Assembly: GCA_963971285.1 (NCBI GenBank)
Contig: OZ020247.1
Location: 9,692,614-9,756,613 of the forward strand
Length of the DNA: 64,000 nucleotides
Reading direction: 5' to 3'
DNA from: Astropecten irregularis
Lineage: Eukaryota > Echinodermata > Asteroidea > Paxillosida > Astropectinidae
This document shows positions 49,636 to 61,639 of the stretch, piece by piece; within the stretch, counting starts at the first letter, position 1, and the number at the start of each line of letters is the position of its first letter. Both the position numbers and the translations under genes were made by a program. The notes beneath the pieces are model-generated. The model searched no databases, was not told where the DNA came from, and worked only from the letters and a program-made list of their open reading frames with translations.

Positions 49636-50235
49636 TTAAAGGTAGTATCATACTTTGGTAAGACACCAAAACAGAATGATCACAGATTTACGTATAACTT
49701 TTTTACAGGGTATGAAGATGGTGGTGGTAGAAACATACCAGTTCAAATTTCTCCGCCGGAAATGGTGTATTTATCCAGAAATTAGTTAAACAACGACCGA
49801 CAATCTTTTGGATCTTTTAAAAGATCAAAAATAAAAGAGAAAAGACTGAAAAAATATACTGTGATTGTTTGTCACTGTTTTCTCAAAAAGTGGGCACCAT
49901 ATGGGACTGAAATTTTTTTCAAAGATGACTTTTACTGTATCTATCTTCATTGCCCATGAATCTGTATTNNNNNNNNNNNNNNNNNNNNNNNNNNNNNNNN
50001 NNNNNNNNNNNNNNNNNNNNNNNNNNNNNNNNNNNNNNNNNNNNNNNNNNNNNNNNNNNNNNNNNNNNNNNNNNNNNNNNNNNNNNNNNNNNNNNNNNNN
50101 NNNNNNNNNNNNNNNNNNNNNNNNNNNNNNNNNNNNNNNNNNNNNNNNNNNNNNNNNNNNNNNNNNNNTATCTATCTTCATTGCCCATGAATCTGTATTT
50201 CTTTGATAGAAACCAAAGTATGATACTACCTTTAA
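49636..50235 (-). mobile_element. TTAA MITE, family 1, nested in family 2, containing the N gap
   Basis: TTAAAGGTAGTATCATACTT ... GTATGATACTACCTTTAA, inserted between the two parts of a family 2 copy with perfect TTAA duplication. True length is probably ~370 bp. Confidence 0.85.
49969..50168. other. Assembly gap, 200 Ns
   Basis: Exactly 200 undetermined bases. The 31 bases ending at 49968 are identical to those starting at 50169 (TATCTATCTTCATTGCCCAT...), which implies the flanking contigs overlap. Confidence 0.99.
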
Positions 50236-50320
50236 CATCATGTTTCTACCAGCACCATCTTATCCTGAACGTTATACGTTAATCTGTGAAAATTTCTGCT
50301 TGGGTATGTTACCAATACTT
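50236..50320 (+). mobile_element. TTAA MITE, family 2, right part (split)
   Basis: CATGTTTCTACCAGCACCAT ... TGGGTATGTTACCAATAC. Continuation of 49387-49635. Confidence 0.75.
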
Positions 50321-50543
50321 AGGCCTAAGTCGATATGAATGAGTGACATTGTCGATATGAGTGACAATAGGCTAACAAAAAGGGGTGTGTATCAAAGGTC
50401 ATACATCTTGCACAAAAAGGTTATTTAGTCCAAAGTATGTGACCTATATAATGATCGCATTAAACACACTGCATAAAATAATTAGGTGGTATAAAGTTCG
50501 AGTAATTTTCAACCATTTTTTTACGAAGTAGATGACGGGCCGG

Positions 50544-50614
50544 ATAGCCAACGTTGCACTGTAGTATGGCCAACGTTGCACTGTCGTATGGCCAACGTTG
50601 CACTGTAGTGTGGC
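50544..50614. repeat. 22-bp tandem repeat, three units
   Basis: ATGGCCAACGTTGCACTGTxGT is repeated three times, next to GTGGCGCCGACC. It contains the 6-bp palindrome AACGTT. Confidence 0.8.
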
Positions 50615-52080
50615 GCCGACCGACTCTGTCGCCAAGGTCGATCCGGCCTCCCGACCAACCCTTCGGTAAGCCCAGACGAGCGGCTGTCCAGGTAGACTTT
50701 GGTGGCGGGTCCGTTTGGAGTGCCGTATGCCGCCGACACGTGCTGCTCAGTCTCCTTGAGGATCTCACTCAGGGACGGACTTAAGGGACTGACTTAAGGA
50801 ACAGACTTAAGGGAACTTCCTTAAGGATGTGACACGACAGAGTAGTGAATCAGGCGGACAATTGCAATCTCTGAATTCAATATGCAATCAATGCTTTAAT
50901 TACTGATCTTCTCTGAATAATTGGCAAGAAACTCCTTAATCAAATAATCAATTATAATGGACAATAAGTGAGTAGCACCTATACGTGGCGAGTGTGGACG
51001 TCAACGGTACAAGCAGCTGGAACACGACCAGCCCTACTGTCCCACAACTAAGTACAAACCGCCCGAGATCCCGAGCCAGCACACAGACCAAATTCCCCCG
51101 GAGAATAATCAACAGATCCCTCGTGCGTCCCCAGCTCCCAATCCCCTATGGTTTCCAAAACCCCGCAGTTATGCACTTACATAAACAGCTCGACAGCTCC
51201 TGTACCGCGACTCCCCACTCCAATCGGAACTTACGAAACACGTGTCTGTTCCCTTCGACTTCCCGGTGTGAACTCCCCGTTCACGCGCCCTCCCACAGCC
51301 AACCGCTGGGGGCGCTGTTTCAACTAGCTCATATAATAACTAATAACAAGCACACTGTTTCGCTACAGTAGTGTAGTGTAGAAACTAGGATAAAGGTTAC
51401 ATAATATTATGATGTAGGTCTATACATAATAATACTGTGTCATTTTATGTGTTAAGTTTCCTCCTGTGAGTATGAGCATAGAACTATACGATCGTACCCA
51501 TTGGTACGTCCTGGCTAGCTTATATGGGAAACTCACCATACACGAACTTCACCGGTAACTACCGTTAATTTAACCCAGCTTCGCCATATGACTTATGGAA
51601 AGGAATAGCACTATAGTACTTAAGTGAACATCTCACCGTATGATCATGGACCTATAGCTCCATGGTATGATTAACTTATCATTGATCATGCAGGTTCGAC
51701 TCAAGGAATGAAGTCCGTAATTCTTTGAATTAGTAACGATATTTCATTCTCCACCTCATCAATACATTGAACCAACCATTCGTTATGATTATAGAGTGTA
51801 CAATCGCAGCACGTATCGATCATATGTGTTCTGTACGTACCGTGGAGGATGGAATAATTCCAGCTGTTGCTCTACGGCGGTCGTGGAGTGCACTACCAGT
51901 GTGCCGTTGAGTTACGGTTACCTTTCCTCCTTGACGGGGCCCCCTGGTGGCTCTTCCCAAGACTACTGATCGAGTGGCGGTTATTCAAGTAAAATAATCC
52001 CTCGGTCTTTTTGTTGGTATCCCGATCAAATCCTTTCTCATTCCTCCACGATGACCATGATTAAACCGACAAATGGTACC
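50615..52080. other. Unexplained GC/C-rich island
   Basis: Composition differs from its surroundings: C-rich plus strand at 50990-51320, and a minus-strand frame at 50540-50780 containing SEILKETEQHVSAAYGTPNG-like sequence. It may be an LTR-retrotransposon fragment or an unrelated insert. No LTR pair, protease, RT or integrase motif is visible. Confidence 0.35.
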
Positions 52081-52712
52081 CACACACCTCCACCCAGACA
52101 ACACGCTTAAAATTGCTCGAAGTCAGTACGCGGATAAACCATTAACCAAGTTTGTGTTTACACAAGATCGATACCCGCAGACGAATATTGCACACATAGT
52201 ACCGTACTCAAGGCCTTTAAACCGGCTTAAACAAATATTTTACGCATGTATAGTATACGATGGTTTTCACTGCAAAGGATGTTTGATGAATGATTTTCAT
52301 TGTTGGTCCTTTTTTTTGACCTGCAACACTCGGTCACATATGCCTGTTCATCCGAGCATCCTGTTACACAGGTCAGTGAGGATTTCTTCTTAAGTATATC
52401 CTTGCATCCTAAACTGAGCACCACAAATTTATTTTGCTAACACCCCGAAGGTAACGATGGAGGACCGTGGAACTAGCCAAGGAAATGGACACCTTCCTCC
52501 CGTCAAAACTCAGTAGGCCTATGGCATCCAGATGCATAAGGCCTATATACTACGTGTACTGACAAAATATGAAATTAATGTAACTTTAGCCTAGTCTATA
52601 ATTATCATCTATCTCGTCTAAGATGTCCAATAGTCGGACTACACTCCTGTTTCTCCGGTACACTAATCAGTATACAATTTACATGTAGGCCTACTATATC
52701 TGTTCCTATATG

Positions 52713-52931
52713 CAGTGGCGCACCCGGGGGGGGGCTCGGGGGGCTTGAGCCCCCCCCCCCTCCCTCCCAAAGAGGGTCCCTGGAAAAAAAAACGAAAAAA
52801 AAAAGAGAAAAAAAGGGGGGGAGAGGGAAAGGGAGAGGAGGAAGGGGGGGGGGGGGAGTCACAAAATGTTTTGTGGGAGAAAATTTTTTTTTGAGCCCAA
52901 GCCCCCCCCAAAAATCCTGGGTGCGCCGGTG
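52713..52931. mobile_element. hAT MITE, CAGTGGCGCACCC termini, perfect 8-bp duplication
   Basis: CAGTGGCGCACCC... ...GGGTGCGCCGGTG, flanked on both sides by CCTATATG. The interior is G- and C-runs. 219 bp. Confidence 0.88.
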
Positions 52932-52939
52932 CCTATATG

Positions 52940-53712
52940 CTTACTCCGTGCTCAGTAGGAAGAGTAACTTGTTCATTCATGGCCTTTAGGCCCTTACACA
53001 TCCACTGACTCAGAATACCGACTGCTTTCACTTTGCCCAAGACATAATAATGACAAAGATTGAATACAATCCATAACTCGAGTATATGTGAGATGAAACT
53101 GTTCTCTAAAATCAACAATCAATTCTCAATGCAACAACTAAAACAGAAAACAATACCTAAAACAGTTAAGCTCAACAAATGACTATCTTACTACAATTAC
53201 AAAAATAGGAACTTACCCAGAATATGGCTATCGGAGTACATCGAAACTGCTGTACTGTCTGATTTCAACTGACCAAGAGCATCAATACCACAAAGTCATG
53301 AGCAGAATGCCCTCTTCATCCCAAGTGTAGGCCTTTAAGAAGGGCCCTGGTCATCTTCTGACCAACCCATGTGACTGGGTGACCACAGGTCATGTGGGTC
53401 ATTTCCAATTCAAATCCAACCCATTGGTTCAATCAAAACATTTGATTGGACAAAGATACCAGTGATGTAATCAGTTTTTGATTCAAAAGCATAGTGATGG
53501 GCAGTTAGGGAGTAGTCGGACCGCCCCTTTTTCTTACATAAACTTCAATTTTTGCTGACCATCTAAAATTTGTGCCACATCTACAAAACCTTCAGTACTA
53601 ATGTGATTTTTATTAGAACTGATAGAAAGTTCCCTAAAATAGCTTTGAAGGACTAAAGGTTAAAGAAAAGTAGAAAACCAAATGTTTCAACAACTTGCTT
53701 ACAAAAGAGTAC
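52940..53712. other. Intergenic, no gene seen
   Basis: No recognisable exon or repeat. Duplicated GACCAACCCATGTGACTGGGTG-like phrases near 53360-53430 are too short to call. Confidence 0.3.
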
Positions 53713-53720
53713 CGTACAAT

Positions 53721-54603
53721 CAGCGGCGTAGCTAGGATTTTTTCAGCAGGGGGGCACTGGGGGGGCCTTGGAATTTTGTGGGGGGGCACCCGGAATTTTT
53801 TCAAAACTGGAGATTTGCAAAATATGAGAAATGCGGCGGGGGGGGGGCGGATCCAGCGGGCGTCAGGCAACCTTTTCTTCAAGCAAAAAAAAATAAAAAC
53901 AGAAAAAATAAAATAAAAAAAAATAAAAGGGAAACAGATAGACTCCAAAAGAGCTGAAAAAGAGGGAGAAGACAAAATTAGCTAGCTTTGATCGCCCCGA
54001 AACGCATCCGTCGCTATTGAATTGGAGTATTTTATTTCCACGCTCCCTGGAAAATCATGGATAAGCGCGAAGGCCTTGAGGCCGGGGTCCAGGGCCCGCT
54101 TAAGGGCCCTGGAAGCTCAGGGGTTCTAGATATTCTTTGGTGTTATCTGAGCCTTATTTTGGAAGCAATTGTTCCGATAAATTTATTCATTTATTTATAT
54201 TATTACTTCATTATTTCTTTTTAATCCAACACTCTTGAGCGGGAGAAATTCAATCTGGGGACCAGACTAACTAGCCAAACCAGACAAAATGGCATATGGG
54301 CTGTTTTGAAGTTCGCAACCGTAAGCGCGTAAGAAAATTGCATTTTTACACTAAAATGTTGCACAGATTTCTTCAGTGTAGGGTTTTAAGGACTCAGGAA
54401 CATTTGCTGAAAGTAAAAAATATCATTTTGGAACAGTAAAAGCTGTTAAGTTGTTTTTATTTCCTTTATAGCTATCATACCCTACAGATAACGCTTATTT
54501 TTTTTTATACCCACGATTTTTTGTGGGGGGGCACCTGGGGGGGCACGCCGAATTTGTGGGGGGGGCACGTGCCCCCCCAGGCCCCCCCGTAGCTACGCCA
54601 CTG
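53721..54603. mobile_element. hAT element, CAGTGGCGTAGCTA termini, perfect 8-bp duplication
   Basis: CAGCGGCGTAGCTAGGATTT at the left, CCGTAGCTACGCCACTG at the right, both flanked by CGTACAAT. 883 bp with G-runs near both ends; no transposase seen. The CAGTGGCGTAGC terminus is common among animal non-autonomous hATs. Confidence 0.9.
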
Positions 54604-54718
54604 CGTACAATGCACAATTTCCCCACAGTCATAACCCATCCGCCGTCTGGTTACTCAGAATCACTGCCACCTCTCTTCCCGTATGTTTTTTTTTGCATGA
54701 CGCTGCGTCTTTTTTCGT

Positions 54719-55060
54719 CAGGTAATATCATACTTTGGTTTTTATCAAAGAAATACAGATTCATGGGCAAAAAATATCAAGATAGATACAGTAACAGTCA
54801 TCTGTGAAAATTTCAGTCCAATATACGGTGCCCACTTTTTGAAAAAACAGTGAAAAACAGCCATAGTATTTCTTAAGTCTTTTCTCTTTTATTTTTGATC
54901 TTTTAAAAAATCAAAAAGATTTTCGGTCGTTGTTTTACTAATTTCTTGATAAATATACAATTTCAGGCAGAAACATTTTAACGGTACGTTTCTACCAGCA
55001 CCATCTTCATACCCTGAAAGCTATACGTAAAATCCGAACATTTCTGTTTGGGTATGCGAT
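54719..55060 (+). mobile_element. TTAA MITE, family 1 with a family 2-like right end
   Basis: GGTAATATCATACTTTGGTT at the left, but the right end (TTTGGGTATGCGATACCTAATCCTGT) follows family 2. A recombinant or a shared-module intermediate. Confidence 0.72.
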
Positions 55061-55888
55061 ACCTAATCCTGTATTTTTTTACGTACCATACCTCCATGGG
55101 AGCTCTTCTACTTTAACAGCTTCAGATCCACATCAGGATTGGTAGTTTTGATAAATATACATATTGCAAGGATTGACACGTACTGGGTCCCCCAAAACTA
55201 TACATATGAGGATTTCACAGTTTTTAAATTACACTGTAGTATTGTGAGAGCAGAGATAGGTGTTGCTTCTATACTCTGTCGATGTCGTAAGCTTTAGTCT
55301 TACATCGTTATATCATGAAGCTACAATGTAATGTTTGTGTTGCATTTGGTGGTCAAAGGTCACAAAGCTAGACTGTTGTTCACCCCTTGAACTATAACCC
55401 TCATGGAACTATCAAGAAATCAAGTTCATGTACAGAAAGACATGGGCGATGTGGGGTACTTTAGTGTTTGGGGTTACACCCAAGTATAACTCCCATAGAC
55501 AACAGTGATAAATCCTAATACTTCAAAAATCATTTAAAAATACACAGAACTCTCACAGGTGTTCAAGTTGCGGAGAAAGATGATGAACATGTCACCTTTC
55601 ATTTTCTTTTAATTTTATGGTTGGTTGACCATTGCATTTTTGAGATATACTCATTCTCAACTGACCACCCTAAAGCAATGTATGAATCACTCCAGTCAAA
55701 GAAGCCATTAAAAAAAAACATCCTTCTGCAAACTCGGCTGAAATAGACCCACTTTCTCACCCAATTGTATCACAAAATGGTCACAGATGGAAGCCCAGAG
55801 TCCATGCATGATGTCCAGTGCCATATTTCGTCAATCCTGCAGATTCATAGCTCTCAGAACTCTCTCATTTCTAACTAGACATTTAAGT

Positions 55889-58800
55889 GTTCGTGGACGA
55901 ACACGGAGCTGTTCCGACTTCTTTAATCAGCTTTGTAAGCTCTGATGAAGTCATGATGATGTCAGGGTCAATTTCATGGCAGCATACTCATGTACATGAT
56001 GCAGCAAAGCTTTTATAAAAAGAATCATTACCATAGCATTTTTCATTCTTCAGATATGCTGCAAACAAAAAATCTGGCTTTTTTGATGACGTCATGATGT
56101 CATGATGTTCATTTTTCGAAGCAATGCACAACTACATGATATAACAAAGCTTTTGCAAAAAAAAATCATTACTGTAGCGCTTACCGTTCTCGAGATATAC
56201 TGCTAATCAAAAATCAGCTTTTTTGATTACGTCATGATGACGTCACACTAAATTTCGTGGCAGCATGCACAACTACATGATATAACAAAGCTTTTGCAAA
56301 AAGAATAATTTCCATAGCATTTGCGGTTCTCGAGATATGCTGCGAACAAAATTTACTAATTAAATATTCAAATGACTGTCACATGACTAATTAATTAAGA
56401 ATTTTAACAAACTCAGTCTTAGGACTGAGTCGCGCTGAGGTTTTGTAAAGTGCTATGCCCCAGGGTCACTGACCGGACCTCCGTCATCGTGTCAATGAAA
56501 TAGTCTGGTACTGCTTTCATGTTTTGGGAGGCGTGTTTTATTTGTATGATGAATTGGATACTATCAATGTATTATTATGGGATACCATCATTGATCTCCA
56601 CCATACAGTACGTGCAAACATGGAGCTATAGCTCCATGGTGCAAATAACTCATGTGTACGTTGTGTATGCATACGGATATGATATGATTGTGTATACGAA
56701 ACACATAGCCACGCTGTGCTATTTGGACGGGTTCCGTAACAAAACTTCTATAGTTTAATAGTTGGGAAGAGGTGTGTGGACAAATTGCGATGATGTCCTT
56801 TCCCCAGACTTACACCATGAAATCCATTAAAATGACCACCAATTAACAATGAATCGATTAAAACCATAGTTCCACTAACCCTAACCCTTACATGATTGAA
56901 ATTTTCTTACACAAAGTGCACGTAGGACTTAAAATATATACATAAAATGCCTTAACAAAGTTCCATGTAGCCATCCATCAAAATGATCAACTGCAAACAT
57001 TCGTGATAATATTATGATGTTTACTGCAACGTACAGTGCAAGTACATTGTACATAAACTCAATCTGTTGGCACATTGATTGATTTCAAGGTATACGTCAA
57101 CAATGAAATGAACTGAACCTTTGCGAACCTAGCCGCTGCTATTGTCTGTAATTTCAATACACTGTATACAGTACCCATTTTAATAACCCGCTGGAGAGTT
57201 ATTATAGGTTTTCCCGCACATTTTAAAACGTTTTTCATTCAATTTCCTAAGCATACACCTCACTTCAATTTCGTTCCAAGAAGACTGGAATATGCTAATG
57301 CTACAATTAATTTAGTCATTGGTCATTCGAGTTGATCAATGGTCAATGGGTTTCGTCAGTTTTCATTCGTTTTCGTCATATGTCACTGTAATTCGTCTCA
57401 CTTGACCATCATCTACATTATTGAAACATAAAATTCGTCTTTTGTCGAGCGATTTCAAGAATAATGTCATTCAAATGAAACTGATAATCTGAATGTAAAC
57501 AGCTTTGCGAAAAGGCTTATTTGCCTACACTGCATAAGTCCTTTTCAGGTTACATGTGGCTTCTTTCTACTTGCTCTCATGATTCCGAACCGACTTACAC
57601 CACTTTATACTCCAAACATCAGAAATCTTCGTAACGTAGGCAAATGGATCCAGATGGAAACCGGGCCAGAGGGTCATATAACCAAGTGATGTGTGGACTA
57701 TTCCAGAAGAGTTGTGAAATTACGAATACATCTTCTTTTACTTGATGAAGTATAGGACTGCTTATTTCTGGTATGAACATTAAAAAAAACATCTTTCCTC
57801 TAGGCTCAATTTTCGGGCAAAACAAAAATCGAAAAGCACACCATACATAGTAAACAAGAAATGAAGGACGGCATATAATCATGGGACGAATTTGAATGAC
57901 ATTCATACGAATTTGATTGTAAAATGACGAAATTGATTCGTCTATCGTTCGCTTGGCGACTGCGGTCGACGAAATTGATTTGTCTTCGATCAAAATGTAT
58001 GGCAAATATATCAAATTGGTTTGTCAAAGTGTCAAAATGGGCGACCAAAGACGAGTTGAACATGGGATATGCAAGGTAATGAATCTTCAAGACGAAATTG
58101 AAGTTAACCGCTTCGGAAATTGAATGAAAACAGTTTATAAATGTGCGGGAACACCTATAAACTCTCCAGGTGGTTATTCAAATGAGGTGCTGTATTGAAA
58201 TTACTGACAATGGCAGTGGCTAGGTTCGCAAAGGTTCAGTTGATTTAATTGTTGAAGTTTACCTTGAAATCAGTCACATTCCAACATATTGAGTTTATGT
58301 ACAATGTACTTGCACTTGCAGCGAATGTTGACATTTACGTTGCAGTAAATATCATAATATTATCATGGATGTCGTTAATTCGCATAATAGTTTTCAAAGT
58401 AGGTAATTTGTTGTCTTCATAATTTTAGTCTTTGAGAAATCGGGACCTCAGTTGAAATGACATCTATGAGACATAATATATTGACATGGTATTATTTTGT
58501 AGTGTACATTGCAGTTGATCATTTTGATCATGGAGAGGTTGGCTACATGGTACTTTGTTAAGGCACTTGATGTATATATTCAAATATTCCATTTGAATCC
58601 ATTTGCCTACGTTACGAAGATTTCTGATGTTCGGAGTATAAAATGGTGTAAGACGGTTCGGAATCATCAGAGCAAGTGAAAACTATACAAGTTGAGTGTT
58701 CGTGGACGAACACGGAGCTGTTCCGACTTATTTAATCAGCTTTATAAACTCTGGTGACGTCATGATGACGTCATCGACATTGTCAATGCAGCATGCATAT

Positions 58801-60125
58801 CTAGAGGATATACAAAAGCTTTTGCACGTCACGGTCAATTTTATGGAACGGAGACCTCCTCAACAGATTCGGCCGGATGCAGCCTCTGTCTCTTGTCACA
58901 ATTTAAGTTAAAATGCTTGGTGGCGTACGTTATTGCTGTGTCTCTATCGACCCCGATCTACGTGTATCTTCGTATCTCAAGCCAGACGTCACATAATGTA
59001 TGTGATGTATCGCCTTCCTGGAATTCTCATACGGCAGCTGCAACAAAGTCACAGCTACCAGTACATCTAAAACCATATTGGTGTGCGACAACCTAACACT
59101 TGCTGAGGCTGGAAAGGCTTATACGTACCTGACCTAATTTACCCTTATAGTGTTTTTGAGTTATAACCTTAATTACACGACATATTTCTGATTTTTTTTT
59201 CACAAAAAAACCTTCATTAAATATCATAGAAATATTGTGCTATACTCTGCATTGTTCATTTTTGGATCTTTGAAGCAGGCGTGTTCCCTTAAGAAAAACC
59301 AGTCCCAGTTCACTCGGGGATTAACTGTAAAGAGCTTGCACCACATGCAGTGGATGTACACACATATACCATGGCGCCATGCACATACATTATGGGCCCT
59401 CGATCTCGGGCTTTAAAACAGCCAGTTTTATGACGTCATGATGACGTCGCGGCCATTTTCATTGCAGCATGCACAACTAAAGGATGTAAAAAAGCTTTTG
59501 GAAAAAGAGTTATTTTCGTAGCATATGCCGTTACCGAGTAAATAGTATTTTAATAATGACGTCATTTTTCCTTTAAAAGCACATAACTTCCGGTTGAATG
59601 ACATTATCACATTCAAACGTATGACGTCATCACCTATATTTTAAAAAGCCCTAGCCTGTCTCTATCTTTTAGACTGTAAGGTTTTAAATGCCCAAATCCA
59701 TCCGTTTTGGAGTTATTTCGAGTCAAAATTCAACTTCCGGTTGTGACGTCATGATGACGTAACGTCACAAATGTTATGGCAGCATGCACATCTACAGGGT
59801 GTTACTAAGCTTTTGCAAAAAGAATTATTTTCGTACCTCCTGCCGTTCTCGATATACGCTGCGAACAAAAATTACTAATTAAATATTAAAATGACTTTTA
59901 CGTGACTAATTAATTGAGAATTTTAACACTTCCGTTCCGAAATGATCCTTAGCTTATAAGCTTTCATATGATACCTCAATTCAGCTGATCAGAAGAAGCT
60001 AAGAAGAGATAAACATTAAACAAACTTTGTGCACAAAGCTATGGGAGCAAAAAGAGCGAAGGAATAATGAAAAATCCGTACGAAAACAATACCTGTTCCG
60101 ACATCGGAAATGTCGGAACAGCTAA
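55889..60125. repeat. ~4.2-kb composite inverted/direct repeat region
   Basis: GTGTTCGTGGACGAACACGG followed by AGCTGTTCCGACTT occurs at 55889 and 58697; the complement of AGCTGTTCCGAC occurs at ~60111-60122. Direct ~130-bp units (GCAGCATGCACAACTAC ... AAGCTTTTGCAAAAAGAAT ... CGAGATATGCTGCGAAC) recur at 55970-56350 and 59460-59860, separated by TGACGTCATGATGACGTCA-like motifs. Inverted arms 56930-57470 versus 57880-58600 lie between. Confidence 0.7.
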
Positions 60126-60632
60126 TAAATTGAGTACATAACTTTTATTAATGAGATAGGCGGACGGATTTGGGGACTACATAATACTTGGGTGCACCCT
60201 TAAGGTAACAGCTCTACCAATACGATCGAGTGGGGAAGACTGGTACCCAAGGCACCGACACCAAACAGCATACACTGCAGTGCATGTGAAAAGGAAAACA
60301 CGACCACCCGATCACCCCCAGCAGAGCCGCCCCAATCCCCTAAAGCCACAATTATTCAGTACCAAGTGGCCCAAGGTGGATTTCTTTCCTACAAAACCTA
60401 CACAATTAAGCCATTCATTGTGATTTCGTTCACACTTACAACCAAACACCGCATAAGAACACCATTTTTTCTCGGCAGAAATCTTTTATTCTTCATCAAT
60501 TCTCAGAGAACTTAAGAACAGAACTGCAAAGAAGCAGTTTCAAATGAGAAAAGACAACTTATACATTCAATATATGTATTTACATTTGTATATAATATGT
60601 AACTTAAGTAAAAAAAACAGTCCCCACTAATA

Positions 60633-61276
60633 ATAAAGGTAATATCGTACTTTCGTTTTTGTCAAAGAAATACAGATTTATGGGCAAAAATATCAGGGAA
60701 GATACAGTAATACATGTAGTCATCTGTGAAAATTTCAGTCCCATACGGTGCCCACTTTTTGAGAAAACAGTGAAAAACAGCCTAAGTATTTCTTAAGTCT
60801 TTTCTCTTTTACTTTTGATCTTTAAAAGATCAAAAATAATTCTGGTCACTGGTTTTACTCTTTTCTGGATAAATACAGCATTTCAGACAGAAAAAGTTTA
60901 TTATGTTTCTATCAGCACCCTCTTTATATCATGTAAGTTATAGGTACATCTGTGAAGATTTCTGTTTTGATACAGTAACAGTCATATGTGAACATTCCAG
61001 TCCCATACGGTGCCCACTTTTTGAGAAAACAGTGAAAAATGGCCAAAGTATTTCTCAAGTCTTTTTTCTTTTATTTTGGATCTTTTAAAAGATCAAAAAT
61101 AATTTTAGTAACTGGTTTTACTCTTTTCTGGATAAATACAACATGCATTTCAATCAGAAAGATGTTAACAGTATGTTTCTACCACCACCATCTTCATACC
61201 CTGTAACTGTAAGTTATAGGTAAATCTGTGACGATTTCTGTTTCGGTATGCTACCAAAGTATGATACTACCTTTAA
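60633..61276 (+). mobile_element. TTAA MITE, family 1, with internal tandem duplication
   Basis: One left end, then the body from GATACAGTAACAGTCAT to ATTTCTGTTT twice, then one right end with TTAA. About 1.8 copies fused. Confidence 0.82.
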
Positions 61277-61639
61277 TAAGGCAAACATATACAGTAAAAC
61301 TTTTAAAGTTCTATGCATATTATAAGCATTGCTTTGCATCATTGATGTAATCATCATATGCTCCCTGTGAAGAAGTAGGCAATTTCATTCTGAGAAATTA
61401 AGCTTGAGGGTAAAGAAAATATGACACCTCTAGAAATCTATTTCACCCTACTTTATGATGAAGACCCCTCCCCCTTGTCATCAAATTCAGATTTCTTGTC
61501 AATCAGATTTCTCCTGATGATTGAACCAAGTCTACTGATAATTGAGCATCAGAAACTCTATCAGATTTTTGCTAAATGTGCTAATGTCTCCAGTGTATAC
61601 ATAATGTAGTATGTTGAGTCATAGGATCTCAATCAGACG

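Noticed and set aside
49825..50282. ORFs spanning the N gap
   Set aside because: Created by translating undetermined bases; the surrounding sequence is a non-coding MITE.
56870..56892. Telomere-like CTAACCCTAACCC, also near 6843
   Set aside because: Only about two units, no array; likely chance.
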